The notes beneath the pieces were generated by a model, which ran no database searches, had not been told where the DNA came from, and worked only from the letters and a program-made list of their open reading frames with translations. Positions 33,992-43,280 of a stretch of DNA of 64,000 bases are shown here, in pieces. A program made the translations under genes and the position numbers. The stretch spans positions 1-64,000 of the forward strand of contig JAFDYI010000018.1 of NCBI GenBank assembly GCA_018267475.1. Reading direction: 5' to 3'. The stretch is from Bacteroidota bacterium (lineage in GTDB: Bacteria > Bacteroidota > Bacteroidia > B-17B0 > Aurantibacillaceae). How positions within the stretch are numbered: the stretch's first letter is position 1; the number at the start of each line of letters is the position of its first letter.

Positions 33992-35644
33992 TTACTTATT
34001 CAGCAAAAATTGTTTTTCTAAGGTGTAGGTAGCTCCGGTTTTGTTTAGCGGCAGCATTACTTTTTCGGTAGCGGCTTTATATCCTTGCCTGCTGATATTT
34101 ATTTGATACTCGGTATTCCCTTTTAGTGTAATCAGGTATTCGCCGTTTTCGTTGGTGGTGATGTTTGTTTTTTCGCCGGCGGGGTTGGTCAGTGTGATAT
34201 CGGCGTTGGCAAGGGGGGTGCCTTCTATTCCGTCGCGCACCAAGCCTTTCAGAATGCTAATAGTATTATCGGCATGGTGTTTAAAATCTTTTTCTAAAAG
34301 GGCGTACTCTTGCAAATCGATTTTGTAAATATCGCTTTCGCCAAATCCTCCGGGGCGGTCGGTAGAGAAGTAGGCATAGCGTGTATCGGCGCTCATAACT
34401 AAAGGGCCATCTCTTTTTACGGTATTGATGGGGTAGCCCAGGTTTTCGGGCGTAGTCCATTTTCCATCTTCAAGGCGAGTTCTAAAAATATCATAACCTC
34501 CCATGCTGTTGGCATTGTTGCTGCAAAAGAAAAGGGTTTTTCCATCGGGTGCTAAAAATAAGCCGGCTTCGTCGCTGGGGCTATTTATAGGCGCGCCCAT
34601 ATTTACGGGTACGCCCCATTCTTTTTTGCTGATGCGTTGTACCACCCAAATGTCGCTATTGCCTAAGCCGCCTTTGCGTTCAGAAGTAAAATACAAAGTT
34701 TTTCCGTCGGGCGAGATACATGCGCCTCCTTCCCAGTAATCTGTGTTGATAGGTTTGCCCATAGGCTCGGGGGTTTTCCATTTGTTGTTTAGTACTTTTG
34801 ATACGAAGATATCGCCGCCGCGTGACTCCGGGTTATTTAAATCGTTTTTGTAAATAAAAATTTGCTTGCCATCGGGCGATATGCCGGTACAAGCCACGTG
34901 CGAGCGGTCTTGGTTTATTTGACCGGGTATTTGGCTGGCTTCCGTCCATTGTTGGGCGGCGCTATCCCAGGTGGTGTAATAAATGCTTTCAAAATACTTT
35001 CCATCGCCTTCTACATCTATTGGCGACTCATCGCTTTCGGGGCGACGCGAGTTAAAAAATAGTTTTTTTCCGTCGGCGGTAATGGCAGGGCCTTTGTCGT
35101 CGTATTTAGAATTTACTTTTTGCCCCAAATTTTCTACTTGCACACTTACCGGCGCTACCATATATTTTTTTGCATTATTACATTGACTGATGTTTATATC
35201 TACATCGGTTTCTTTTAACTCTCCGCTTGATGCTTTGCTTTTAAACGTATTAAACTCGGCCAAGGCTTCATCTGTTTTTCCTTGTCCTTGATAAATAACA
35301 CCTAACAAATAGTAGGTTTCATTTTTTACAGATGTGGCGTTTTTTCCTGTTTGCAGGTATTGTACAGCCGTTTCATCATCACCTAACTTATGCGAACAAT
35401 CGGCTACATAATATAAAACCGAACTGTTTTTCGGGCTTTCTATAAGCACTTCTTTAAATAAACCCATAGCCGGCTTGTATTGCCCGCTGTACATTTTTTG
35501 TTTGGCAATTTCTACCTGAGCAATGCCTTTTACGCTCAGTTTCTCCGGGTCTGATGTTTTGGGGGCTTTTTGAGGTTTTGGGGTTTGCGCAAAAGCTCCG
35601 TAGCTTAGCGTTCCGAAACATAAAATGGTAAAAATTCTTTTCAT
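33992..35644 (-). CDS. PorE-like TPR/PD40/carboxypeptidase-regulatory protein without OmpA domain
   Basis: The 550-residue exported protein has a signal peptide (KRIFTILCFGTLSYGAFAQ). TPR repeats run about 38-155 (AKQKMYSGQYKPAMGLFKE, YLQTGK), then a WD40-like PD40 propeller at about 170-430 with repeated SPDGKxxxFxS blades and GGxDIW/F motifs. A carboxypeptidase-regulatory-like fold follows at about 455-540 (LKGLVRDGIEGTPLANADITL). This is the domain order of PorE, a peptidoglycan-binding type IX secretion component, but it stops before the OmpA-like domain that completes PorE. It may be a paralogue that does not bind peptidoglycan. Confidence 0.82.
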   Translation of the reverse strand: MKRIFTILCFGTLSYGAFAQTPKPQKAPKTSDPEKLSVKGIAQVEIAKQKMYSGQYKPAMGLFKEVLIESPKNSSVLYYVADCSHKLGDDETAVQYLQTGKNATSVKNETYYLLGVIYQGQGKTDEALAEFNTFKSKASSGELKETDVDINISQCNNAKKYMVAPVSVQVENLGQKVNSKYDDKGPAITADGKKLFFNSRRPESDESPIDVEGDGKYFESIYYTTWDSAAQQWTEASQIPGQINQDRSHVACTGISPDGKQIFIYKNDLNNPESRGGDIFVSKVLNNKWKTPEPMGKPINTDYWEGGACISPDGKTLYFTSERKGGLGNSDIWVVQRISKKEWGVPVNMGAPINSPSDEAGLFLAPDGKTLFFCSNNANSMGGYDIFRTRLEDGKWTTPENLGYPINTVKRDGPLVMSADTRYAYFSTDRPGGFGESDIYKIDLQEYALLEKDFKHHADNTISILKGLVRDGIEGTPLANADITLTNPAGEKTNITTNENGEYLITLKGNTEYQINISRQGYKAATEKVMLPLNKTGATYTLEKQFLLNK

Positions 35645-35725
35645 ATAGTTATATAATTCAAAGAGATAAAGATATACGTTTAAATTGATATTGCCATCAT
35701 TTTTTAATAATTTTTCACAAGATTT

Positions 35726-38185
35726 TTATTCTTGCCAATATACCCGTTTTACTCGTGCCGAAACAGAGGTAAGTACCTCGTAAGCAATCGTTCCTAAGGC
35801 TGCGGCCATATTTTGTAATGTATGGGCTGAGTTAAACACAATTACTTCATCACCCTCTTGGGCTTCTATACCTGTAATGTCTATCATGCACATATCCATA
35901 CATATATTGCCCACAATAGGAGCCGCCTTACCGTGTACGTATAAGCAACCTATCCCATTACCTAATTTGCGATTTAAACCATCGGCATAGCCAATAGGAA
36001 GAGTAGCTATATGGGTATCTTTCGTTATTTTCCCTTTTCGGCTATATCCTACAGAATCTCCTGCCTGTAGTTTTTTTATTTGAGAAATAGTGGTTTTTAA
36101 CGTACTAACGTGCTGTAATTTTTTTTGTTCGTCGGCATTGGCGCCTACGCCGTACAAACCAATTCCTAATCGTACCATATCAAAATGCGCTTGTGGGAAA
36201 CGGGTAATGGCTCCTGAATTGCAGATATGGCGCACAATGGGGTAGGGGAGTTGGCGTGCTACAGTTTGACTCATAGTTTCAAAAAGGGCCATTTGTTTTT
36301 TTGTGAAATCATCAAAGGCGGCATCATCGCTGGCTACTAAATGCGAAAAAATACTTTTTATTTGAAGAAAAGGGTATTGCTTTATTTTTTCTATCAGCTT
36401 AGGCAGGTCTTTTTCTTCAAAGCCTAAGCGGTGCATACCGGTATCTAATTTAATATGTACGGGTATATGGTTTTGTTTGTTTTCTTGTGCATAAGCAGCT
36501 ATTTTTTCTAAAATTGAAAAAGAAAAAAGCTCTGGCTCTAATTGGTATTTTTGTAATTGTTCAAAGCTTTGCACTTCCGGATTCATAACCATAATGGGGG
36601 TTGTAATGCCGTTTTTTCTAAGTTCTACGCCCTCATCAGCATAAGCTACCGCAAAATAATTTACATGTGTGTGTTGCAGCGCCGCGGCTATTTCAAAGCT
36701 GCCGCTTCCATAGGAAAAAGCTTTTACCATAGGCATAATGCCCACTCCGGGTTTTAATAAACTCCGATAATAGTTTAGGTTATGAACGATATGGTTTAAA
36801 TTTATTTCTAAAACAGTGTCGTGGCTTTTTTGTTGTAACAATTGGTGTATGCGTTCAAAGCCAAAGCGGCGAGCTCCTTTTATTAAAACCAAACTGTTTT
36901 TTATAGATAAAGGTTCTTTTTTAAAAGCCGCCATAAAATCTTGAGTGGTATTAAAAAACGTTTTTTTCATAGAAAAAACGGCTTCTTGCGATAGTATATC
37001 GGGGCCAATGCCAAATAAATGTTGAATGTTTTTTTCTTGCAACAAGCTGTTTACTTCTTTATATAAGGCTGTTTTGTTTTTTCCGGATTGAAGAATATCA
37101 CTTAAAATTATTATTTTGTTTTGTTTTTTTTGTTGTTGCAAAAAATCTAAGGCAATAGCCAGCGAGTGTATATCATTGCTGTACGAGTCGTTAAGAAGCA
37201 AACAATCATTAATGCCTTGTTTCATTTCCAAACGCATGCTAAGAGGCTCTATCTTTGAAAAACGATGTTGAATAACATCGTTACTATATGAAAGGTGCAG
37301 CATAAAAAGCCAGCAGTGTATGCTGTTTTCTATAGAGGCCTTATCGGTAAAAGGAATAAGAAGCTGTAGCGTTTTGTTTTTATATATCGCTTTTAGTAAG
37401 GTATCTTTTTGTTGTACTTTCGTTTCTTTTATTTGCAAATCAGCTTCTGTTAAAAACGACCAGCTTTTACTTTTTATTTTTTGTTTTTTTATTTCATTAT
37501 CTAAATCAAGATAATCTTTGCAGTAAAAAAGGTGCTCTGTGTTTTTAAAAAGAGCTAATTTTTCTGTTATTTTTTGATTTTTATCCACAAAATTTTCATC
37601 GTGTGCGCTGCCCACATTTGTAAAAATACCGATGCTGGGACGTATCATCGGTTCCAGTTTTTGCATTTCGTTAGGTTGTGAAATTCCGGCTTCAAACAAA
37701 GCTAAGGTATCTTCTTCCTTAAGTTGCCATACCGATAGCGCCACGCCTAACTGCGAATTGTAGCTTTTTGGGTTTTTACAAATATGATAGTCGGCTTGGA
37801 GCAGTTGCCACAGCCATTCTTTTACAATGGTTTTTCCATTACTTCCGGTAATGCCTACTACAGGAATAGAGAATAAATCTCTTTTATAGGCGGCTAATTT
37901 TTGTAAGGCTTCAAGAGTGTTGCTTACCAACAAAAAGGAAGCTTCGTTCATATCGTAGTAAGTTTCGTTTTCCTCGCTTACCAAAAAACAACGACAACCC
38001 TGCTCGTACAAATTATGGATATATAAATGCCCGTTATGCCGATCTCCTTTAATAGCTATAAAAAGACCTTCTGTGACAAAACCGGCGGTACGACTATCTG
38101 TAATAAGTTGAGAAAAGGAATGGTCTTTGGCGCCTATTATTTGCGCCGACACTATAGAAGCTGCTTGCTGAATGGTGAAAAACAT
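35726..38185 (-). CDS. MurF-alanine racemase fusion
   Basis: A bifunctional 819-residue protein. Residues 1 to about 430 are UDP-MurNAc-tripeptide:D-Ala-D-Ala ligase, with the ATP loop GITGSNGKTIVKEW near 113, ESGISQPNEM-like FEAGISQPNEM, and NDSYSNDIHSL. Residues about 440-819 are alanine racemase, with the PLP Lys in MVKAFSYGSG near 485, HIKLDTGMHRLGF, and the C-terminal catalytic Tyr in GDSVGYSRKGK. The racemase makes D-Ala and the ligase adds D-Ala-D-Ala to the cell-wall precursor. This fusion is a known Bacteroidota feature. It lies three bases from tdk and is probably co-transcribed with it. Confidence 0.95.
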   Translation of the reverse strand: MFFTIQQAASIVSAQIIGAKDHSFSQLITDSRTAGFVTEGLFIAIKGDRHNGHLYIHNLYEQGCRCFLVSEENETYYDMNEASFLLVSNTLEALQKLAAYKRDLFSIPVVGITGSNGKTIVKEWLWQLLQADYHICKNPKSYNSQLGVALSVWQLKEEDTLALFEAGISQPNEMQKLEPMIRPSIGIFTNVGSAHDENFVDKNQKITEKLALFKNTEHLFYCKDYLDLDNEIKKQKIKSKSWSFLTEADLQIKETKVQQKDTLLKAIYKNKTLQLLIPFTDKASIENSIHCWLFMLHLSYSNDVIQHRFSKIEPLSMRLEMKQGINDCLLLNDSYSNDIHSLAIALDFLQQQKKQNKIIILSDILQSGKNKTALYKEVNSLLQEKNIQHLFGIGPDILSQEAVFSMKKTFFNTTQDFMAAFKKEPLSIKNSLVLIKGARRFGFERIHQLLQQKSHDTVLEINLNHIVHNLNYYRSLLKPGVGIMPMVKAFSYGSGSFEIAAALQHTHVNYFAVAYADEGVELRKNGITTPIMVMNPEVQSFEQLQKYQLEPELFSFSILEKIAAYAQENKQNHIPVHIKLDTGMHRLGFEEKDLPKLIEKIKQYPFLQIKSIFSHLVASDDAAFDDFTKKQMALFETMSQTVARQLPYPIVRHICNSGAITRFPQAHFDMVRLGIGLYGVGANADEQKKLQHVSTLKTTISQIKKLQAGDSVGYSRKGKITKDTHIATLPIGYADGLNRKLGNGIGCLYVHGKAAPIVGNICMDMCMIDITGIEAQEGDEVIVFNSAHTLQNMAAALGTIAYEVLTSVSARVKRVYWQE

Positions 38186-38188
38186 AGG

Positions 38189-38773
38189 TTATGTTTCTTC
38201 GGGGTAATGACTGTTGTAACAAGTTCTGCACAAAGGTTCGTATCTATCTGTTTCCCCCAGTACTACTAACGATTTTTCAGTTGTTTTTCTAAAACTAAAC
38301 TGCGCTACGCTTCCACATTGTACGCAAATAGCATGTACTTTATCTACATGCTCGGCTATAGCCATTAAATGAGGTACAGGACCAAAAGGTTTTCCGGTAA
38401 AATCCATATCTAAGCCTGCTACAATAACGCGAACCCCATTGTTAGCCAGGGTGTTGCATACTTGAATCAAACCCATATCAAAAAATTGAGCTTCATCAAT
38501 GCCCACTACATCGGCATTAATGGCTAAAAGCAAAATGTTTTCACTAGACGGAACCGGTGTGCTCATAATGGTAGTGTCGTTGTGCGATACCACCGCTTGT
38601 TCATCATAACGCGTATCTATTTTAGGTTTAAAAATTTCTACTTTTTGCTTGGCAAACTGGGCGCGGCGCAAGCGACGAATCAGCTCTTCGGTTTTGCCCG
38701 AAAACATGCTGCCACACACTACCTCTATACTTCCTCTTTTTGGACTTTGATGGTTATGAAATTCTAAAAACAT
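38189..38773 (-). CDS. tdk: Thymidine kinase
   Basis: Salvages thymidine by phosphorylation. The 194-residue protein is type II: the P-loop is [17 protein letters not shown] from about residue 22, the catalytic Glu lies in [11 protein letters not shown], and the structural zinc is held by Cys pairs in CVQCG and CRTCY. The lasso-loop segment [14 protein letters not shown] lies between. The start is an ATG 11 bases after a consensus promoter box; murF-alr follows three bases after the stop. Confidence 0.96.
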   Translation of the reverse strand: MFLEFHNHQSPKRGSIEVVCGSMFSGKTEELIRRLRRAQFAKQKVEIFKPKIDTRYDEQAVVSHNDTTIMSTPVPSSENILLLAINADVVGIDEAQFFDMGLIQVCNTLANNGVRVIVAGLDMDFTGKPFGPVPHLMAIAEHVDKVHAICVQCGSVAQFSFRKTTEKSLVVLGETDRYEPLCRTCYNSHYPEET

Positions 38774-38784
38774 AAGAAATTACA

Positions 38785-38792
38785 CAAAAATA
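38785..38792 (-). promoter_or_regulatory. Bacteroidota -7 box for tdk and murF-alr
   Basis: On the minus strand this is TATTTTTG, matching TAnnTTTG, 11 bases before the tdk ATG. Confidence 0.55.
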
Positions 38793-38822
38793 CGTTATTT
38801 TTACACATTAAATACCTACTCT

Positions 38823-39377
38823 ATGCAAAGAGATATTTTGTTTCAGCAATTAAAAGAAGAAGTTGAAAAAGCGGAACGCTTTATAACTTTGTTACAAAGC
38901 AAAGACGAGCTCTCTTTAGCAGAGGCCGAGCAATGGTTAAGCGCATCAGAAAAGCTAACAAAGTACTTGGTTGTATATACCTATCTTTTAAAAAATGAAA
39001 CTAGTTTGCACGTAAAGCTAATGCAAGTGGCACAAGAAGAAGAAAAGGCAGAGCCGGCGCCCTTAGCAAGCACAGAAGCCCTCCCGCCAGAAGTTGTAAA
39101 AGAAGAAAAGGCGGAGCCTGCTGCTTTGACTTATGAAAGAATACCGGAACATACTAAAAAAGTAGAATTAAGCCTTAACGACCGTTTTAGAATTATTAAT
39201 GAATTGTTTGCTCAAAACCAGCAGGAGTTTCAAGCAGCTTTGCAACAGCTAAATGCCACTCACACTAAGGAGGAAACACTTTTGTATCTCAATTCTTTAA
39301 AAGAAATTTATAAGTGGAAAGATGAGAATGCGTTAGTAAAAACCCTATACTTAACCGCTCAAAAACGTTTTGCCTAA
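38823..39377 (+). CDS. Protein of unknown function with Glu/Pro-rich linker
   Basis: The 184-residue protein has no signal peptide or membrane helix. A helical N-terminal part (to about 65: LFQQLKEEVEKAERFITLLQ) is joined by an acidic, proline/alanine-rich linker (about 72-110, with KEEKAEPAAL-like repeats EEKAEPA twice) to a helical C-terminal part (about 118-184: LNDRFRIINELFAQNQQEFQAAL). Two helical ends around a flexible linker suggest a bridging or scaffold role, which is inference. It converges with the VWA gene, the stops seven bases apart. No family was recognised. Confidence 0.7.
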   Translation: MQRDILFQQLKEEVEKAERFITLLQSKDELSLAEAEQWLSASEKLTKYLVVYTYLLKNETSLHVKLMQVAQEEEKAEPAPLASTEALPPEVVKEEKAEPAALTYERIPEHTKKVELSLNDRFRIINELFAQNQQEFQAALQQLNATHTKEETLLYLNSLKEIYKWKDENALVKTLYLTAQKRFA

Positions 39378-39384
39378 GTATCTT

Positions 39385-41442
39385 TCAATATAAACCGCTG
39401 TATTTTCTTGCAAACCACTCAACCGAAAGTAATACGAGCAACAAGCCAAACAGCCAGCGTATATTTATAAAACCATTTACTTGTTTTTGCTCATGAATAA
39501 GCGTTTTAATGCTGTTATTATCCAACAGTTTTTGCTGTAGTTGATTTAGCTGAGAGGGATAAAATAACTCGCCGCCTGTTTTTTTGCTTATGCTATATAA
39601 TAATGAGTGATTGGCAGCAAGGCTCATGAATTCAACCATTAAAGGTTTTATCGTAAACTCGCCTTTTTGCTGATGCACTTCGTTGTTTATTTTTACTTGC
39701 GCGGTGTAGCTGTAGCTTCCTGCAGGGAATATACCCACATTGAGGCGATACGCATTGCTTGTTTTTGAAAAAGTGTAGGTAAATTGTTTGTTGGCCTCAT
39801 TTGTAATAAGCATGCTTACATCGGGTTCGTTAATAAGTTCGTAGCTGGGGTTAAATGCTTCTGCATCAAACTCTACCGATTCATTTTCATTTCGTATTTT
39901 TTTTGTAAAAATTCTAAAAAAGCTCTTATCGGCTTTAATTGAAAGATATTGCACCGTTTTTTGTATTAATTCATTAAAAATATCGTTATTTTCATGTTCA
40001 GAAAAATCGCGAAGCTTCCAACGCCACAGCCCATCTGCACAAAATAAGGCTGTTTTTTGAATACTGTTGTCGGCAAATAATAAAATAGGGTTTTCGGTTT
40101 GTACTTGTCCTATTTGTTGGTTTATTAAGGCAACGGCTCCGTTAGATACTTTAAAAGAAGATAACATACAGCTAACGGCAGGCATTTCTTTTATGTAGTT
40201 TTTTAATTCATTGCTGATGCTAAACAAAGAAAATCCCTTGTTAATAATAGGCTCTGCATCGGTATAACGGTTGTTTGTACCACTGTATTGCAAGGAAGGG
40301 AATGCCCAAAAATCATTTTTAGAAAATTGCCAAACCGGTATTTTATTTAGAGCCATTTCATTTTGTATTTGTTTTGCAATCGGGTTATTTTTAGAGATAT
40401 AATGCAGCATCAGCAGGCTGTATGGTTTAAGCGATGGGGGAGGGTTGTCTGTAGAAAAAAGTACCACTTCATAGCTTTGATTGTTTTCTATCGCTTGTTT
40501 TAATGTTGCTACATCGGGGTGTGGTGCTTCATACAGCAGTGCTATTTTTTCGCGTTTATCAATCACATCTACCAAAAAAGGATAGGTGTTGTTTGTTTTT
40601 ATTTGTTCTTCGCTAAGCAGACTTAATACGGCTTGATAATGCCTGATGCCCGGCTTATCGGCTTCTAATAAGAAATTAAAAATTCCGGTATAGGTATCGC
40701 TGCTGTAGCGTATGTTTTGTTCGTTTATTTTTTTTCCTTCTTCGTATATGCTAAGCGTAGCTTCTTTTCCTTGCAAAGAAGCGGCTTGCACTTGTATTTC
40801 TACGGGAAACCGATTTCCTATATAGGCTGTTTGATTGTGATTGGCGTTTTTAATAAGTGCGTCTTTTTGAATGGTAGTATCGCCTAATGCTATCGTATAT
40901 ATTGGGTAATTAAGTTCTTGCATTTCTTGCAAAGGGTTGCTCCCGCTGTTGTATAAGCCATCGCTCGCTAATACTACGGCCCCTATATTTTTTCCTTCAA
41001 AATTATTTTTTATATCTGCAAAGGCGTTGGATATATTGGTTTCTTTTCCTAAAAAGGTAAGAGAGTCGTTGTTTTTTAATTCAGCATCAAAGTGTACAAT
41101 AAGTGGTTCGTATTTTTGGGAGATTGCTTCAGAAAAAGCATGTATTTCTTTCAAGAAATTATTTTTATAAAAAACAGAATCTTTGTTTTTTGCAATGGAG
41201 GCGGAATTGTCAAGCGCTATTACTACAATGGGTTTTTCGGTATAAGTGCTTGTGTTTTTTAATAAGGGATTCAATAAAAAAAAACATAGAAAAGAGATGC
41301 AGGAAAAACGCAAGGCAAATAATAGATAGCGAATGTTTTTAGCAATTTCTTTATTGCTTTTTTGATATAATAAAAAGGCCAAGCCCGCGCCCACTAATAA
41401 GCACACACACACAAGCCATATAGGATATTCGGTGGTTATCAA
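39385..41442 (-). CDS. VWA-domain membrane protein
   Basis: The 685-residue protein has two N-terminal membrane helices (about 8-26 and 38-60). A VWA-type domain follows, with the MIDAS motif DNSAS at about 78-82, NISNAFADI and VVLASDGLYNSGSNP. A long, probably periplasmic beta-rich part includes SIYEEGKK and PGIRHYQAVL, and a C-terminal helix (about 660-676: WLFGLLLVLLSVEW) re-enters the membrane. Such proteins resemble Bat and other chaperone-associated VWA proteins of Bacteroidota, but no MoxR ATPase gene is adjacent. It ends three bases after fabG and may share its transcript. Function unknown. Confidence 0.8.
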   Translation of the reverse strand: MITTEYPIWLVCVCLLVGAGLAFLLYQKSNKEIAKNIRYLLFALRFSCISFLCFFLLNPLLKNTSTYTEKPIVVIALDNSASIAKNKDSVFYKNNFLKEIHAFSEAISQKYEPLIVHFDAELKNNDSLTFLGKETNISNAFADIKNNFEGKNIGAVVLASDGLYNSGSNPLQEMQELNYPIYTIALGDTTIQKDALIKNANHNQTAYIGNRFPVEIQVQAASLQGKEATLSIYEEGKKINEQNIRYSSDTYTGIFNFLLEADKPGIRHYQAVLSLLSEEQIKTNNTYPFLVDVIDKREKIALLYEAPHPDVATLKQAIENNQSYEVVLFSTDNPPPSLKPYSLLMLHYISKNNPIAKQIQNEMALNKIPVWQFSKNDFWAFPSLQYSGTNNRYTDAEPIINKGFSLFSISNELKNYIKEMPAVSCMLSSFKVSNGAVALINQQIGQVQTENPILLFADNSIQKTALFCADGLWRWKLRDFSEHENNDIFNELIQKTVQYLSIKADKSFFRIFTKKIRNENESVEFDAEAFNPSYELINEPDVSMLITNEANKQFTYTFSKTSNAYRLNVGIFPAGSYSYTAQVKINNEVHQQKGEFTIKPLMVEFMSLAANHSLLYSISKKTGGELFYPSQLNQLQQKLLDNNSIKTLIHEQKQVNGFINIRWLFGLLLVLLSVEWFARKYSGLY

Positions 41443-41445
41443 AAT

Positions 41446-42192
41446 TTAAGTAAGCATGCCGCCACAAACATGAATGCATTGCCCGGTGATATAGGCGCTC
41501 ATGCTGCTTCCTAAAAATAAACAAGCGTTAGCAATATCTTCCGTAGTTCCGCCTCGTTTTAGGGGTATGCCATCGCGCCAGGCTTGTACGGTTTTTTCAT
41601 CTAGTACGGCTGTCATTTCAGTTTCTATAAAACCGGGGGCTATAGCATTGCAACGTATGTTGCGCGAGCCTAACTCTAAGGCAATCGATTTGGTAAAGCC
41701 AATAATACCTGCTTTTGATGCCGCATAATTGCTCTGCCCAGCATTGCCCTTTACGCCCACTACCGAACTCATATTGATGATGGAGCCCGCTTTTGCTTTT
41801 AGCATGGGTTTGGTAACGGCTTTAGTAAGGTTAAAAACTGATTTTAGGTTGGCGTTCATCACCTCGTCCCACTGTTGTTCGCTCATACGCATAAGCAGGG
41901 TGTCGCGGGTAATGCCGGCATTGTTTACCAAAACATCGATGCTGCCAAACTCGGATACTACTTGATTTACTAATTCTTCTGCGGCTTTAAAATCAGCAGC
42001 ATCGCTTTTGTATCCTTTGGCTTTAATACCAAAAGCCATCAACTCTTGCTCTAAAGCCCGGGCTTTTTCATCTGAACTAAGATATGTAAAAGCTACATTA
42101 GCTCCATTTTGAGCATAAGCTAAAGCTATACCACGGCCAATACCTCGGGTGGCCCCTGTTACCAGTGTATTTTTTTCTTTTAATAATTGCAT
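41446..42192 (-). CDS. fabG: 3-oxoacyl-ACP reductase FabG
   Basis: NADPH-dependent reduction of 3-oxoacyl-ACP in fatty-acid elongation. Starting at the ATG at 42192, the 248-residue protein has the cofactor motif TGATRGIGRG (about 12-21), VNNAGITRDTLLMRM, NMSSVVGVKGNAGQ with the catalytic Ser, YAASKAG with Tyr and Lys, and NAIAPGFIETEMT. It is a much closer match to classical FabG than the paralogue at 22157. The upstream frame extends to 42210, but a consensus -7 box at 42208 rules that start out. Confidence 0.94.
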   Translation of the reverse strand: MQLLKEKNTLVTGATRGIGRGIALAYAQNGANVAFTYLSSDEKARALEQELMAFGIKAKGYKSDAADFKAAEELVNQVVSEFGSIDVLVNNAGITRDTLLMRMSEQQWDEVMNANLKSVFNLTKAVTKPMLKAKAGSIINMSSVVGVKGNAGQSNYAASKAGIIGFTKSIALELGSRNIRCNAIAPGFIETEMTAVLDEKTVQAWRDGIPLKRGGTTEDIANACLFLGSSMSAYITGQCIHVCGGMLT

Positions 42193-42207
42193 CGTTTGTG
42201 TTTTAGG

Positions 42208-42215
42208 CAAATATA
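42208..42215 (-). promoter_or_regulatory. Bacteroidota -7 box for fabG
   Basis: On the minus strand this is TATATTTG, a full match, 15 bases before the ATG at 42192. It fixes the fabG start. Confidence 0.6.
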
Positions 42216-42256
42216 CTACTTAGTAGCGTTGTTTGGCTATAAGAATATAATTTTTT

Positions 42257-43201
42257 TTAACCTTCGTTGTAGCGGGAAATAATTTCTTTTACCAACTTAT
42301 GCCTTATGATGTCTTCGCTTTTTAAATAAATAAAATCAATACCTGCTACTCCGGATAAAAGTTGCACGCTTTGCAAGAGTCCGGATGATTGATTTTTTGG
42401 CAAATCTACCTGGGTGGTATCTCCGGTAATGATAAATTTGGCATTAGCTCCCATGCGGGTTAAAAACATTTTCATCTGACTTTGAGTTGTGTTTTGCGCC
42501 TCGTCTAAAATTACAAAAGCATTATCGAGGGTGCGCCCGCGCATAAAAGCCAAAGGGGCTATCTGTATCATTTGTGTTTCTATGTATTGATTTAGTTTTT
42601 CAACCGGAATCATGTCGTATAAAGCATCATAAAGAGGTTGTAGGTAGGGATCTAGCTTTTCTTTTAAATCGCCGGGCAAAAAACCCAAGTTTTCTCCGGC
42701 TTCTACTGCCGGCCGGGTAAGGATAATTTTTTTTACTTCTTTATTTTTTAACGCGCGTACGGCTAAAGCTACGGCGGTGTATGTTTTTCCGCTTCCGGCA
42801 GGGCCAATGGCAAAAAGCATGTCGTTTTTAGCTATAGACTGCACCATTCGTTTTTGATTTTCGGTACGCGCCTTTATGGGCATACCCTTAGAGCCAAATA
42901 AAATAACATCGTGGTTGGCCTCGCTGGCCTTCTCTAGTATGTTATCGCCTGTTTGTCCAAAAATTCTATCAATAGCAGCTTCAGAGATGGTATTGGTTTT
43001 ATGATATTGCTCACCCAGCAGGTTTAATTTTTTTTCAAAATAAGCCACGTCTGCCTCGGCACCTGCCACCTTTATTTCGGAGCCACGCGCTACAATGCGC
43101 AGATTAGGTAGGTGCTTTTTTATTTGCTTTAGTTTGGCGTCGTTTACCCCATATAGTTCCAGTGGGTCAAAAGCATCGATATAGAAAGTTTTTTCGTTCA
43201 A
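42257..43201 (-). CDS. PhoH-family ATPase
   Basis: Cytoplasmic P-loop ATPase of the PhoH/YbeZ family, linked in other bacteria to RNA handling and ribosome maturation with YbeY. The 314-residue protein has the Walker A motif FAIGPAGSGKTYTA near residue 133, TRPAVEAGENLGFLPGDL, MRGRTLDNAFVILDEAQN (Walker B) and KFIITGDTTQVDLP. The start appears to be a TTG: MNEKT matches the beginning I recall for Bacteroidota relatives, no in-frame ATG lies before the conserved residues, and a consensus promoter box is 25 bases upstream. The gene diverges from the SAM hydrolase gene. Confidence 0.9.
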   Translation of the reverse strand: MNEKTFYIDAFDPLELYGVNDAKLKQIKKHLPNLRIVARGSEIKVAGAEADVAYFEKKLNLLGEQYHKTNTISEAAIDRIFGQTGDNILEKASEANHDVILFGSKGMPIKARTENQKRMVQSIAKNDMLFAIGPAGSGKTYTAVALAVRALKNKEVKKIILTRPAVEAGENLGFLPGDLKEKLDPYLQPLYDALYDMIPVEKLNQYIETQMIQIAPLAFMRGRTLDNAFVILDEAQNTTQSQMKMFLTRMGANAKFIITGDTTQVDLPKNQSSGLLQSVQLLSGVAGIDFIYLKSEDIIRHKLVKEIISRYNEG

Positions 43202-43226
43202 AATAAAAATACAAAATGATTTGCTT

Positions 43227-43234
43227 CAAAATTA
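43227..43234 (-). promoter_or_regulatory. Bacteroidota -7 box for phoH
   Basis: On the minus strand this is TAATTTTG, matching TAnnTTTG, 25 bases before the TTG start of the PhoH gene. A near match for the divergent gene (TACTTTTA, 43240-43247, plus strand) lies only a few bases away. Confidence 0.45.
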
Positions 43235-43280
43235 TGTATTACTTTTACGGCAATCTTTTTTTTTACTAACAAAATATACG

